From positions 3,410,001 through 3,474,000 of the forward strand of contig JAYXKI010000001.1 in NCBI GenBank assembly GCA_037892935.1: a stretch of DNA of 64,000 nucleotides, written 5' to 3'. This stretch comes from Phlebopus portentosus (lineage: Eukaryota; Basidiomycota; Agaricomycetes; Boletales; Boletinellaceae). Each line of letters begins with the position of its first letter. Position 1 is the first letter of the stretch. Below the pieces are notes generated by a model that worked only from the letters and a program-made list of their open reading frames with translations, did no database searches and was not told where the DNA came from. The position numbers were made by a program, and so were the translations under genes. Shown here in pieces: positions 11,504-26,486 of this stretch.

Positions 11504-13667
11504 ATGATCTCTAATTGGCGCAGTATTTTCGCCCTCATAGTCTTCCTACTTACCAGTCAGTAGTTCAATTGTTACCTGATGGTACAGTACCTTTCAATTT
11601 GATTTTTCTTTCTTTGTTTTCCGCAGACCTTGTTGGCGTCTTCCCACTTTATATGACAATCCCTCTACCCGCCTCCTTCGCTTCTCTCACAGCGAAACTC
11701 GCAGAAATCCTTCGGTTATGCATCCCTTCGCAGACATGCTGCCATCTTCATCCATCTCTTTGCAAGTCGGACGCAAGCACGCAGCACAAAAGGAAGATTC
11801 GTTGGTATAGGATTGCCATCAATTTCCAAACTGCCCCGCTTGCAGCCGTACTTCTTTTGCTGGCTACGCGAATTTTGGATGGACATGATGTGAAAGAAGG
11901 TATCGTTGGTAGCGACTCCAGTGGCATACAACCGCTTGATATAATGGCGCTCTTCGTGTCACTGGTAAGACAATTTGACCTGTAGACTGTGTCTGGTTGG
12001 TCCTGGTGTTAATACTTTACCTCAGGCGTATCTTTCTATTTCGTTGGACGCTACTGGACTGTTTCGCTTCTTAGCATTCTGGGTCGTCCGCAAGGGCGGC
12101 TCGTCTGGAAGACGCCTTTATCTGTATCTGTATATCTTCTTCTTCATTTCTGGAATTTTTGTCGGCAATGTGGGTTCTATATAGTTTCTGATACATAGAA
12201 TGAGCTGATAGTATGCATTCAGGATCCGGTCATCCTCTTCGGTACCCCTTTCTTGGCTTATTTCTCTCGCGTCTCCGGGTGAGTGGTCTTTCCAATGCTT
12301 TAGTATGTTCTTGTAACGACTGTCCCAGTATCGTACCTCCGACAGCTTGGATCTTTGCTCAGTTCGCCACAGCCAACATGTGTCAGTGTTTGTATAGTAT
12401 AAATCTCGCCCATTTGCTCACACTTCATCAATTATTTCTGTAGCTTCTGCTGTGCTTCCTTCTTCAAATCTTACAAACCTCGTACTGACAGGCGCATTTT
12501 CTTACTCATTCATCTCCTTCGCTGCCCATACAATTTTGCCTACCCTTTCCGCTGCGACGGCAGTATTCCCTCTTCTCGCATTCGTTCTGTTCACTTCGAC
12601 GGAGCTCGTTCCTCGAGAAATCGATGTTGTCGTACTTCAACACTCCGTCTCCGAGTCTGAATCCGCTTCGTCGAGAGACATGACTTCAAGACATGCACCG
12701 GGAGACCTTACAGATAAGCATGGAGCGATTTTCGGTTCCATTTTGCTGGGTATTACACTCAGCGTTCTCATCGGAACATCGCCTCTCAAAATTCCGGTGT
12801 GGCAAGTGACGGTTCCTCCTGCTTTGATCATGCTTGGAAGAGACATTTGGCATGATCGTAAGATGTGGACAAAGGGTTCTGAACCTGAAAGTCTTGAAGG
12901 TGGACGGTTAGAATCCAATAGTCCTCCGGATCCGATTGAGTTACAGCCTTTTCCGAAGTCTGGTGAAATGGATGCTCCGCAAAGTGACGCGACGGAACGG
13001 AAGGACCGCTCAACGCTGGCTTCGTACATCCAAAATATAAAGAGGGACACGCTACCTACAGTAATGGGCATCATTCCACGCCTGCCACTCTCGCTGGTTC
13101 TTTTCGCGTTCTGCATGTTCATCCTAGTCCAAGCTTTAACAACTTGGGGTTGGGTTGAGGTTTTCGCTGGTTGGTGGTCTGCGTGGATCCGGGTATGCAC
13201 CGATAACGGAACGGGCTCTGCTACTGTGGGTGCTATCGGGGGGATGCTGCTGATTAGCACCTTGCTATGCAATGTAAGCTTCTTCTGATCGTCAATTACG
13301 ATATTTAAGTTCACGTATTGACTGTATGTGGCTCGTATAGATATGCGGAACGAACATCGGAACAACGATCCTCCTCGCGAGAGTCCTGCAAGCCTGGCTC
13401 GACTCATCTGCCTCTTCAGGCACCACCGTCGACCCAAAAGTAAAACTCGGCTCGATCTTCGCGCTTGCCCTTGGGACGAATTTTGGTGCTTTCACATTCT
13501 CCTTCTCTGCGTCGCTCGCGGGTCTGCTCTGGCAAGACACCCTTCGGCAGAAGGGTATTGTGGTTCGACAGAGGCAATTTGCGATGTTTAATCTCCCCAT
13601 TGTTGGTGTCGCTATTGTTTCAGCGACTGCGGTGCTTGTCGCAGAAGTTTACGTTACTGCTCGGTAA
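11504..13667 (+). CDS. Membrane ion transporter of the ArsB/NhaD (IT) superfamily
   Basis: Polytopic membrane protein of the citrate/arsenite-type ion transporter superfamily. The ATG at 11504 gives MISNWRSIFALIVFLLT, which splices (donor 11556, acceptor ending 11626) to NLVGVFPLYMTIPLP. Later exons encode NFQTAPLAAVLLLLATRILD, PLDIMALFVSL joined to AYLSISLDATGLFRFLAFWV, and FVGNDPVILFGTPFLAYFSR. Next comes FATANMSSAVLPSSNLTNLV, the conserved hairpin-like signature of ArsB relatives. A long cytoplasmic loop of about 100 polar residues follows, then more membrane helices and LGTNFGAFTFSFSASLAGLL near the end. The substrate cannot be read from sequence: arsenite, Na+/H+ exchange or a carboxylate are all possible. 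It is tail-to-tail with the NRAMP gene. Confidence 0.85.
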
Positions 13668-14068
13668 ACTTTCGTCGAAGCAAATGAATGGCCTTGAAAG
13701 GAAGACATTTCCGAGATTCGACGCTAGGAGACTATCCGGTTTCTAGTTCGCGTTTTCTTGAAGAACTGACAAACCAAATAGAGAGATGTTCATCGCATGC
13801 TGGTGATCAGTGAACAATAGAATCCATCACATTTCGCACTAGAAAAAATCTGCTTTCATAGATACAAATGTATACACAGTTGCCGGTGTATGTATGTAAA
13901 AGTACAAATTGTGACTCAGTAATGAAACGGTCTGAGTTTCAAGGACAGCGAGAAGCACTTCCAATGAATTCGCACAGCGAAACGAGAGCAACAAAGCAAG
14001 ACAACATGCATAGAACAAAACAACAAACACACAATTAACACTACTGAATGAATCCGGAGAAAGGAAGA
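13668..14068. other. Intergenic region between convergent transporter genes
   Basis: 401 bp between the stop codons of the ArsB-like and NRAMP genes. It should contain both polyadenylation regions. No gene is visible. Confidence 0.6.
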
Positions 14069-16340
14069 TTAACCGATGGCAAAGGTGACAATTAGGTACC
14101 CATTCGCAATGAGGATGACGACCCAAATGGCATACGACAGGATCGTCAATGGCCATCCGTTACTGTAGTCGATAAACTCGGTCGTCTCGTCCCCGACATT
14201 CAAGGGAGTCGCAATGGTCTCGGTGTACACCTTGTCTGCTCGGGCTTTGACTTTCCTCATCTTCGTTTTTGTTTCCGGTTCTTCATCTTCAACCGATTCC
14301 GCCTCTCCTGATTCGAGTATAACGGCCCCCGCGTATTCTTCGTTATCAGCAGCTTCTTCCTCGGAAGGAGACGATGGTTCTCTTCTCTTCTCGTCATCGT
14401 TCATTTCCAGTTCGACGGACAACTTCCGCGGGCGTGGCACTCGCATGACAACGGAGGAAGACGTGAGCCAGATAAGGGGGAACATGACGAATGGAAGAAC
14501 GATGCTAAGGACGACTTGGGAGATCACTAGAAGAGTGTCTATGCCTTTCCGGCCAACGATAATGGCAACGAGCATGGACGGAATGAGACCGAGGAGACGA
14601 GTAACGAGGCGACGGAGGAATGGCTACGAATCGTCATCAATACCGCCATTCAATCATCACAGAGACTGAACTTACGGAGATACTCCATTGGATGAAACCT
14701 TCAGAAACAATTTGGCCAGCTAGAGTCGCGGTTATACTCGCACTTTGTCCCGAGCAAATCAATGCTATTGCAAATACGACCGCGGCAGCTGTCATTTATG
14801 GTTAGCATGACGGACGAGGAGTCAAAATTGAAGAACTGACGTCTCCCGATATAGTCTTGAATTAACCTGAACGCATCAAATAGACCTGCAGGAGTCCCGT
14901 CCGCCGCTTTCCCTGGTCCAAAGAAAAACACAGCGGAGGACAGGATTAAAATTCTAGATGGACATTACAGCGTGTTAGCACAGAAAGATCAACAAATATC
15001 ATTATAACTTACGCTGAGTTGATAAGCACTGCAAAGCCCAATAGGCTTAATACAAGATCCCAAAGGCCGTGCTTGTAATGGGCTTGAACGAACTCGATCG
15101 TGTTGTTTTTCCGTTCTCCGTACGGGGTCCATGTATCTGGCTGGTCTTCGTCACCCCGTTGCCGCACACGTCTTGCCGAGAAGAGATCTTTCAACGTCTT
15201 CTTGAAGGAAGAGAGTTTCGTCGAGCGCTGTGCCGACGAAGGCGTAGGAAGACTAGATGAATCTCCATTGCCGAAGGAGAGACGATCTTGAGTTGCAAGA
15301 CGAGAACCTAAGAATAGTCCGTGCGGCATGACGGTAGCGCCAATTATTCCTACGGCTAAATGACATATGAGGGTCAGCACAATGCGCTGAGTAATTATGA
15401 GATGTACATACCGGCATAGAGGGCAGATGGGTCCACGAGGTCTTTTGAAGGCAAGTAACCTTCAAATACATCAGGCCAGTGGGGAGAAACCCTAACTAAG
15501 AGAACAATGAAACAGGAAAAGACGACCAAAACCTAACCTCAACATATTAATAATAGGAATTAAGGGGATAATGCAACAGGCTTCTCACCAGGGAGATGAT
15601 TATAAATTCGAAGAGGCGGACGGGCCTTTTACCATTCCCTTTGGAGGGGTCGCCAATGGCAAGGATGAAGATAACATCGAGTGCTGTTAGGAGCACGGCA
15701 ATCGGAAGGGGTAATCGTGGTATTAGTAGGACAAGCCCGATTGCTGAACCTAGTAGTTCGGCGATGTCTGTGCTTATGATAGCCAGCTCCGATAGTACGT
15801 AGAGCGGGTACAGGAAGACATATCGAACGAGCATCGGGTATCGAGGATGGTCGTGAAGGAGCAAACGGCAATGAGACGCCAAATCTGCATTGTCCACGAA
15901 TATTGAGAATAAATTCGATTTTCAGCAGAGACAACTCACCTAATCCAGTCACGCATCCTAACTTGCTTGACAGAACCTAGCAGACGTGTTTACGGTTATA
16001 CTTTGTCAATATACAGGAGCACCGATCTTGCTTACTTGTAAAACTACAGCTCCCAGGCCTGCTAGAAGCACAACAAACAAAAGCTTGTAGCCAAACTCCG
16101 ATCCGGCTAGGAGATCGGTGCTCCAGTTTCCTCTGAGGCCAAAGCAGTCAACACAAGGAAATATCAACCAGAGAAAGAGACGTACGGGTCAAAGTAGGCG
16201 ACAGCACAGACGATGCCGATACCGAAATGGTGCTTCATATGATGTATAACAGTGCGAGACATTGACTTTAGGGTGCGAAAACGCTCCTGAGGCTGAATCT
16301 TGCTGCGCTCCGACATGTCGTTGGTGTCTTGGCGAGACAT
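14069..16340 (-). CDS. SMF1: NRAMP-family divalent metal transporter (Smf type)
   Basis: Proton-coupled Mn2+/Fe2+ transporter of a cellular membrane. The start at 16340 gives [16 protein letters not shown], followed by [20 protein letters not shown], which splices to [16 protein letters not shown]. This restores the TM1 DPGN metal-binding motif. TM6 reads [19 protein letters not shown], with the Ala and Met metal-ligand positions present. The usual Asn or Ser after MPH is Gly here. A long polar loop follows TM6. The last helices include [19 protein letters not shown] and the protein ends TFAIG. At least nine short introns are inferred. It shares a 238-bp divergent promoter with MED6. The exact yeast orthologue (SMF1, 2 or 3) is not resolvable by eye. 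Confidence 0.93.
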
Positions 16341-16578
16341 GGGAAGCTGAGAGGGCCTTGAAGAGGCGACGGAGGGGATGGAGAATGGGCTCTCATGGGG
16401 TCGGATTAAGAGGAGAGGACGGCACCCGACAGTATGGGACCCAGTATTCGGGATGGACAGAGAGATAGTGAGAGAAGCAGGCGAGGCGCGTCTTCATAAC
16501 AGTCACGGTACTGTACTACACTCCATCGTCACGTCCGCGTCCGCTCGTCGGACCTAGCCTTGGCCTTCACCACCAGGC
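16341..16578. promoter_or_regulatory. Compact divergent promoter between NRAMP and MED6
   Basis: Only 238 bp separate the two start codons. The GC-rich segment around 16480-16560 contains CGTCACG and CGTCCGCGTC words that could be bZIP/ATF-type sites. No TATA box is evident. Confidence 0.45.
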
Positions 16579-17853
16579 ATGGATCTCGACGATTTACATC
16601 CCGTCGACGATTATAGCCATCGCTTTTTTATTTGGCACGAATGGATCCAGGTGGTTATGAACAGCTTATTAATTGAATATTATGTGACTTGGAGCTCAGT
16701 CCCAATTCCTATTGGCTTTTCTCAAGGCAAATGGTCCGTTGACAACAGAGACCGTCTTCGATTACTTTGCTACTTCTATGTTCTATGACAAGCAGAGCAA
16801 TAACCAGGTCCTTCGTATGCAGACAATGCATACCGGTCAGCCAATCCTAAACGAAGCAGAGGAGCTCAAGTAAGAGTTGGAGCCAGCCACAATGATATTC
16901 AATCTCACGCGTTCGTTTGCCCAGACGCTTCACAGGCATCGAGTTCGCGATTGTCCATGCCCAGCCACCCTCTCTGTTTATTATTCACAAGCGTGAGCGC
17001 CTTTCGCCCGAAGAAGGTATAAGCTCGATATCCCTCTCATCGGCACATCAACGCTGATTTTTGTTTACTCTCACAGTCCGCCCGCAGGCGGCATATTTTA
17101 TCATTAACAACCGCATCTATCAGTCCCCTGACCTGTACACCGTGCTATCCAATCGTCTGGTTTGTCTTTCCGCCTTGCCAAGAGATCGGTTGACTTCTTA
17201 TCTCATTTCTTTTCGTCCCAGCTTACCAGTTTACATGCCCTGCAATCGTCATTGGATGTCCTTCGGATACACAGACCAGACTTTACCCCACGTACCGGTT
17301 TCGTCTGGCCGATCGTCGAGGCTCCTGCTGCGGATTCCCTTGTAAAGAAACGCACTACGGAAGACACCCTTGACGTTGCAAATGTGTCTTCTGACTCTCT
17401 CCTTGCGGCTGCCGTAAACTCGGACTTGAATAACCAGAAAGACGGTCCAGTTGCTTCCAATGCAGCAGCGAAGAAGCAAGAGAACATCATACCTCTTGTT
17501 AACGCTATGCGAACGACTGCAGCCCATACTACAGCGAATTTCACACCTCGAGAGTCATCACAAGCTCCTGGAACGGCCGTGTTTACTCAGGAGACTCCAC
17601 GGGCGTCGTCTACCCCTGGTCCAACCCAGTCAACGCGAGAAGAAACCCCTACCTCTTCTGCACGTGAGTTTTTCCCGCGTTCCTCCGCTAAACTTTGTCT
17701 CTTACCGGTCGCCAACAGCTGGGGTAAAGAAAAGGAAGAAACGTGAGTTTTCCTTCCCTATTTTTACCACCTAGATATTACAAGTTCTGATTTACGATTG
17801 TTACAGGTATGTCCAGTGCTGCAATCGGACCTGAACCCAGCACTGCCGGGTAA
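16579..17853 (+). CDS. MED6: Mediator complex head subunit 6
   Basis: RNA polymerase II Mediator head-module subunit. The N-terminus MDLDDLHPVDDYSHRFFIWH splices on to EWIQANGPLTTETVFDYFA and then SMFYDKQSNNQVLRMQT. These match the conserved Med6 opening, including the FF.W.EW motif and the YF..S.FYD..SNN..L motif. Next come GIEFAIVHAQPPSLFIIHKR, then RPQAAYFIINNRIYQSPDLY, then SSLDVLRIHRPDFTPRTGFV. After residue about 190 the protein becomes a Ser/Thr/Pro-rich tail ending KKRKKRMSSAAIG. About seven introns are used, some separating very short exons. Length and order agree with fungal Med6. Confidence 0.94.
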
Positions 17854-18472
17854 TGTCGCATCGCACGACTACTAACTTCACCCCGAGCCTAATATCTTCA
17901 GACCCCGCTTATTCTTGGGTCGCATCCACGTACGTAGCGGGAATGGGAAACACCTTTCTGGGGCAAGAAATTCCGTCAAACTGTACTCTCAAAACTCAGT
18001 CCATCGCGGTCTTCTCATCGGTTCCCAATGAAGACCCGACTATTCGTTTACTTCGCTTGCCTCCTGGAATAGTCTTCGCATTTGGTAGAAGGAATTTGCG
18101 CCCGTGTTTACTTATTTCGTGGCAATCCTGCGCAGCGAGGCATGTGGTAGAACCCTAATAGTGTATGCTCATCCAGAGCATATTCACTCAAACAGTATAG
18201 TAAAGAAGACTGATTAATCTCCGACAACATGTACCGCCCTTTTGGATTGTGTCCGTCAAGTAGATAATCTTGTCGTTTAGTATCCATGACACGGGTTCGG
18301 AAGCTGAACGAAATAGATTTCCACGAACCACATGAAAAACTTTCTCCGCACAAGCAACGTTGCTTTGTCTGGAAAACTGTTCATTCAAGCACGGCATCTA
18401 GTCATGTCCTAAGGTTGTTCACAAAAGAACGCCGATATCGCGCAAATAGCCGGAATCGGATGAAGTGCGGCG
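17854..18472. other. Intergenic region between convergent genes
   Basis: About 620 bp containing the 3' ends of MED6 and AP-3 sigma. A 101-codon plus-strand frame (17853-18158) overlaps the MED6 stop, has no recognised motif and is probably fortuitous. Confidence 0.55.
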
Positions 18473-19454
18473 CTACCGAGAACCGACACCAGTAAAGCGA
18501 TTGGTTAACCAGCCAATAGGGGCCTGTAAGCTCGATCCACGCGGTCCCGATCCTGAACCTAAGGCCAGTGGGTTGGCGGACTGGAAAGACTGCTTGCGGG
18601 CCTGCGAGGATGCATGAACTGTATGGAAGACACGATCAGTGGGTTATCAGCGGTAGCGACGGAAATTAAGACTCGGAGCGGAACTTGTAAGGAGTCGACA
18701 GAAGAATGGTCAATGTGAATGAGTTGGATTGAGGTGGAGAGGATAAAGAGGTCTGAGAAGACTCGAGAGGCACAGGCAGCGAAGGAAAAGGGATGTTGAG
18801 GTGGAAATAAAGACCAGGCAAAGAAATATGAAGGAGTACGTACCAGCTTCGGCAATTTCGTTAACATTTGTTTCCAAGACAAGGCCACCTTGAATGACCT
18901 CCGCGAGGATGTGATGCACCTGAGTCAGACAGTCAGACGACGTCTTGAAAGATGAATACTAGTTTTGCCGAGGGTACGAACATCGTCAAAGTGGAACACA
19001 AGGTCGAGCTCGCAAACGTTCTCAAATGATCTATCTAGAGACTCAACGAATACCTAATAACACAAGCTCTAGAACCTCGAGAGCTCCACAAACGAGTGGA
19101 GTATGCACACCTGAATCAAGTCCAGAATCCCCAGCTCGCTCTCCGATGTATCCACAACGAACACAAAGTACAGTGTCGCATAACACCGATATACCACGCG
19201 CACTTCATCTCCGATCCTGTCGCCCAGTAATGCGTTAAGTTCCGGTGTGTCAAGAAAGTTGCATAAAGTCGGAGAACGGGAAGACACGAGACTGAATATC
19301 TTGTTGATAAGCTGTTGAGAAGGTGTCCGTAAGGGCGTGTAGAACTTGGTGAGGCGTGGCACGCCGGACGTGTTGACTATAACGCATGTTCAGACGCTTT
19401 AGAAGTGGAGGGCTAGGTTATTGTTGGCGCACATATTAGTACAGCGTGTATCAT
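18473..19454 (-). CDS. APS3: AP-3 adaptor complex small subunit sigma
   Basis: Small (sigma) chain of the AP-3 coat, which sorts cargo from Golgi/endosome to the vacuole. The first exon is 22 bases; splicing at GTGCGC and TTATAG gives MIHAVLIFNTSGVPRLTKFY, the standard sigma opening. The body includes SSRSPTLCNFLD, DEVRVVYRCYATLYFVFVVD, ESELGILDLIQ, and HFDDVHHILAEVIQGGLVLE then TNVNEIAEA. These match the clathrin adaptor small-chain family. A C-terminal extension of about 40 residues (ARKQSFQSANP to TGVGSR) follows the conserved domain, as is common for fungal sigma-3. At least four introns. Confidence 0.94.
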
Positions 19455-19908
19455 CGTGCAGGTTTTATGGCGAGTGAAGTATCGTGGCTTCGTCACTCCG
19501 TTTTTGGAAGGTGATCAGCGCCTGCTTAATCCCACTCACTTACACCTCGGTGTTCTATGTTGTTTTTAGAGTACAAATGGAATTTATATGGCACTTTCTC
19601 GCAACTTGGAGATGTTGTATAGGCAGCAGCTGGCAAATCGAGTACGGACGATCAACGTGTAGTGGCTCCGTCTCCATTGGCAATACCCAAGCAATCAAGT
19701 AATGCAATACTATGGATTGTGCATGCTAAAAGTAGTACTAGAATATTACTATAATGCCGTACTTAAGCATTTTCCTAGTATATACGAGGCGCCTGTATGT
19801 CGAAGTATGTTATGTTAGTCAATCCCTCAAGTGTCCTTGCTTCGTCTCCGTTCCAGATCGCAGAAAATATCGATAGTCCAAAAGTACATTAACAAAATTT
19901 ATTCGCCG
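19455..19908. other. Intergenic region
   Basis: About 450 bp between the AP-3 sigma start and the stop of the F-box gene, both on the minus strand. It should contain the AP-3 sigma promoter. No gene is visible. Confidence 0.5.
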
Positions 19909-21693
19909 TCCTCATCTTCAGTCATTTCTTCTTCAGTCATATCCTCATCTTCGTTGCTGTCTCCCTCGTTTTCCTCACCTTCATTTCCGATGCCAATGAC
20001 AACGGGATGGTTCGCGTTCAAGTTGGCATTGATTTCGTTCCTTTCGGTATCGTCGCGTTCCGTCGGCTCGCAGAGATGCTAATCCAACCAATAGTAAACA
20101 TAGTCTCAAGGATTGAGAAAGAGATGCAAACGCTTACATTTAACTTCTTCGCGTGATCGGGCTTATGCGTTTGCGTCCGACAATTCCACCCATACCTAAT
20201 TACGCCTAAAGTCAGTCCACTGCAGCACAAGGTAGGGACCGCCGAGACTGACCAACAGTTTTCCTTGAATTGATGACCGTCTGACAGAGACGGCATTAAT
20301 ATCAGAATTGGGGATGATCAAGTCTCGGCTTACTTTTGACTAGTTCGCCCACGAACCATGAATAGATTCTTTGGGATAAGAAAACGTGAATGCAAGATAT
20401 ACATAACCAGTCTGTCCTCTTCCAGTCATTGTTTGGATCATTTTGACCGTCAAACATCTCGCTTAGGATCGAGGCAGGCGAAGTGCGCCGGACAAGAATC
20501 GCGTTCAAGTCCGACCTCACGTAAACGTTGGCATTCACCTTTCCAGGTAAAAAGCTCAAGAGAACGTCAAAAGTGACCATACGTCGTAATAAATGCCAGT
20601 CTAATTGCGCTATTCAGCGTAGCAAAGAATTGCGCGAGGCTCGCATACTCACTGTTCTCTCCGAAGAGATCCTGAGCTTGCGCAAGACACTTTTGACCTA
20701 GCGACAGTGAATTCACAAAATTATAGGGCAACATAAAGATGACTCACAAGCTTGGACCTCTTCGACTCTTGCATTTACTAGAATAGCTTGACTGTTGTAT
20801 TTCTTTTTGAGCAACTCGCTAGCTTGTCTGTCCCTGGCTAAAATCGTGTAGCTGTTCACGATTGCGGTTGCAGAACGATGCAACGCAATACCAAACGTCT
20901 GCGCATTGACGTTCCCGTCGAAGGCAGCTAGTAACTCGTCTACACGTAGCTCAAACGGCCTTCCGCTCCTGTCGAAGGGTCCTTGTAGTAAAGATAAGAA
21001 GATGGTTAGTGAAACTTAGAAATAGTTCTACCTTGGAAGGTGGCCATTAACATGTTGTAAACGACATCCAGGAATTGCATTGCTTCATGCATTTGAACAA
21101 GCTCTTCTTCGCTCGTATTCTTTAAGAAGCTGACGTCCAAGTCGAGAGGCCTTGAGTTATTATGTCTATCATTAGCCAACACACTGCATATCCATATCCG
21201 ATAAATGGCTCGATGAAATCTGTAGCTCTCCTCTTCAGAGAGCGTGCTGACTGCGGCCGTTCGATCCTTATGACTTGGACCCAGCTATGTTGAGAGAATC
21301 TATCCACATGTAGTATTGCTGCACTTACAGTATGCAGAAATATGATTCTAGTCTCTGTACTGCCGCCGATACACCTGACAGTGCACAAGCCTCAGCACCA
21401 GTGACATCGCACGTCCAGCAGTGCGAATCCGGGCTAGAATCATTCAATCCTTCCAATAACACCTGCATAGGCCCATCTCCGAGCTTATTCATCGTGCGTA
21501 CGAGAGCAGCAGCGAAAGACAATGCCGGTCCGACTTCGTTCGTCATCACAGCCCGCATTATTGAACGTTTTCGGGACGAGAATGTCTCAGAAATGAGTTT
21601 CGAGGCAAGCACAGCATGCTGCAGGGACAGGAAGTCGGGCAAGAATGTGAGTAGACGGTCGCAAACGTCGAAGGGAAGAGTGCAGAGAGACAT
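19909..21693 (-). CDS. F-box domain protein of unknown target
   Basis: The start at 21693 gives MSLCTLPFDVCDRLLTFLPD, followed by SLQHAVLASKLISETF. This is a clear F-box (LP.DV...LL.FLPD pattern) and indicates a substrate adaptor for an SCF ubiquitin ligase. Downstream exons have no recognisable repeats such as WD40 or LRR. They encode a mainly helical region (ELRVDELLAAFDGNVNAQTF, YTILARDRQASELLKKKYN, KCLAQAQDLFGENSYASLAQ) ending in a very acidic tail with runs of Glu and Asp. About eight introns. The upstream frame is open for another 29 codons, but the in-frame ATG at 21693 places the F-box at the N-terminus as expected. Confidence 0.75.
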
Positions 21694-21877
21694 AATGTGG
21701 ACATGGTCAACTCGTTGGTTCAGGTGGTTCGTTATATATTGTCGTTCGGAGCCGCAATATGTCACATTTGATGCGCCCACTACCTCGAGTCACGTTGTGT
21801 GACACGTTGACTCGAAGCACCCGCCGTCGCCGTATAGTGACTCAAAATAATTCAATTCACCCTGGCCTGCACTAATA

Positions 21878-25078
<3,201 letters not shown>

Positions 25079-25276
25079 TGTTGTCGAAGGTCAGTGAATT
25101 GTATAGAATTTTTGAAGAGACATGCAAGTTCAGTTCATGGATGAGGATCATGAGGATCTCAATCGCCGATCAATGATTTATCACGTGGTGTTCTTTCCTG
25201 CTGCGACTGAAATAATTCGCTGACTCCCGGGCTTGTGCCAGAGCCCCATGCAGGTTGCTCTCCTGAAACTCTGAGT
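25079..25276. promoter_or_regulatory. Compact divergent promoter between ECD and VMA7
   Basis: 198 bp between start codons on opposite strands, so the promoter is very likely shared. No specific element can be assigned. Confidence 0.45.
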
Positions 25277-26019
25277 ATGACGACGGCTCCGCCCTCCAAG
25301 GAACGCAACTTGCTCGCGGTTATAGGGGATGAAGTAAGCCGTTCATTACTTCTCTGAATTTGTTCGCTGACTGATGAATTCTGTCGGACTTCTCGCGTTT
25401 CGTTCTTTGGACCTTGTGGCGCTCCTTAACCTATTTTTCATTGATCATGGATTTCAATAACGATCGTCACTGTGTTCCAATGGGCATGTCACTATAGGAC
25501 AGCATTACGGGTCTTCTCTTAGCAGGAATTGGGCATGTGAATGAGCAAGGAAAGAAGAACTTCCTCATCGTTGATTCCAGTTCGAATCTTTCTCTCTTCC
25601 ACTGAGACCGTGCTTAACCTGTCTTGGTTGCCCTGCTTTCATGTCACTTCACACTTCGACTCGTGCATAGAAACGCAACCCTCCACAATAGAGTCCGCGT
25701 TTGAAGAGCTTACTGAACGCAAAGACATTGCCATCTTGCTAATCAACCAACATGTATGCCTTTCTTTCCAATGCCAGTAACAATCACCAACACTTACTTA
25801 CTTACTGTGCCCGGTTCGCCAAGGTTGCAGATAGGATCCGACCGACTGTGGATAGATACCAACAGGCTTTCCCTGCACTACTTGAAATCCCTTCGAAAGA
25901 ACACCCTTACGGTACGTACTTGCTCTTTTCTTTTCGTTGATACGGCAACTAATTCTTGTATGCCAGACCCAAGCAAAGACTCCGTGCTCAAACGTGTGCA
26001 GAAACTTTTCGGAGACTAA
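25277..26019 (+). CDS. VMA7: V-type proton ATPase subunit F
   Basis: Subunit of the rotor stalk in the V1 sector of the vacuolar ATPase. The protein is about 120 residues from five or six small exons. [20 protein letters not shown] splices to [20 protein letters not shown], then [20 protein letters not shown], then [33 protein letters not shown] and [20 protein letters not shown], ending QKLFGD. These are the standard subunit F motifs (GDEDT/S.TGFLLAGIG, AILLI.Q..A..IR, P..LEIPSK.HPYD..KDS). Confidence 0.95.
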
Positions 26020-26486
26020 CGTGTTGTCTGTTCTTGGGTCAATGTAAACTGAGTTTATATTCCATGCTTGCTTCCACTTCCCGCATATCAGAAGTATTCA
26101 TTTCCGCGAGCCCATGTCATCATAGAAGACATACTACCAGACTTCTGCCGAAGGCGATAGTTTAAGAGATACTGCTAGAGATATGATCGAGCTGAGTGGG
26201 GCTGCTTTCCAAGAGCCTATGATACAAGTACACCATCCGTAAACCTGCTGAGCAAGATGCACACACGAAAGTTATCCGCAACTATAGCTATAATGAGGGT
26301 CATAGGTGTGGGCTTGGACAAGCAATCAGGTTCGAGGGACTTTGGATTGAATGGAATGGAATGCACGATAGCGATAGCGCTGATAGCACACAAGGCAGAG
26401 TGAAAGGATGCGTTGAAAGTGAAAGCCAAATCGATTTTTCGAACATGCAGGAGGGTGTAAAATGAAGATATCGAGGAACGGATGCA
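26020..26486. other. Intergenic region between convergent genes
   Basis: About 470 bp between VMA7 and TIM21 stops. Minus-strand ORFs here have no recognisable content, and I see nothing further. Confidence 0.5.

Noticed and set aside
12637..13437. 266-codon minus-strand frame across the transporter gene
   Set aside because: It is antisense to well-conserved membrane-transporter exons and is a shadow frame.
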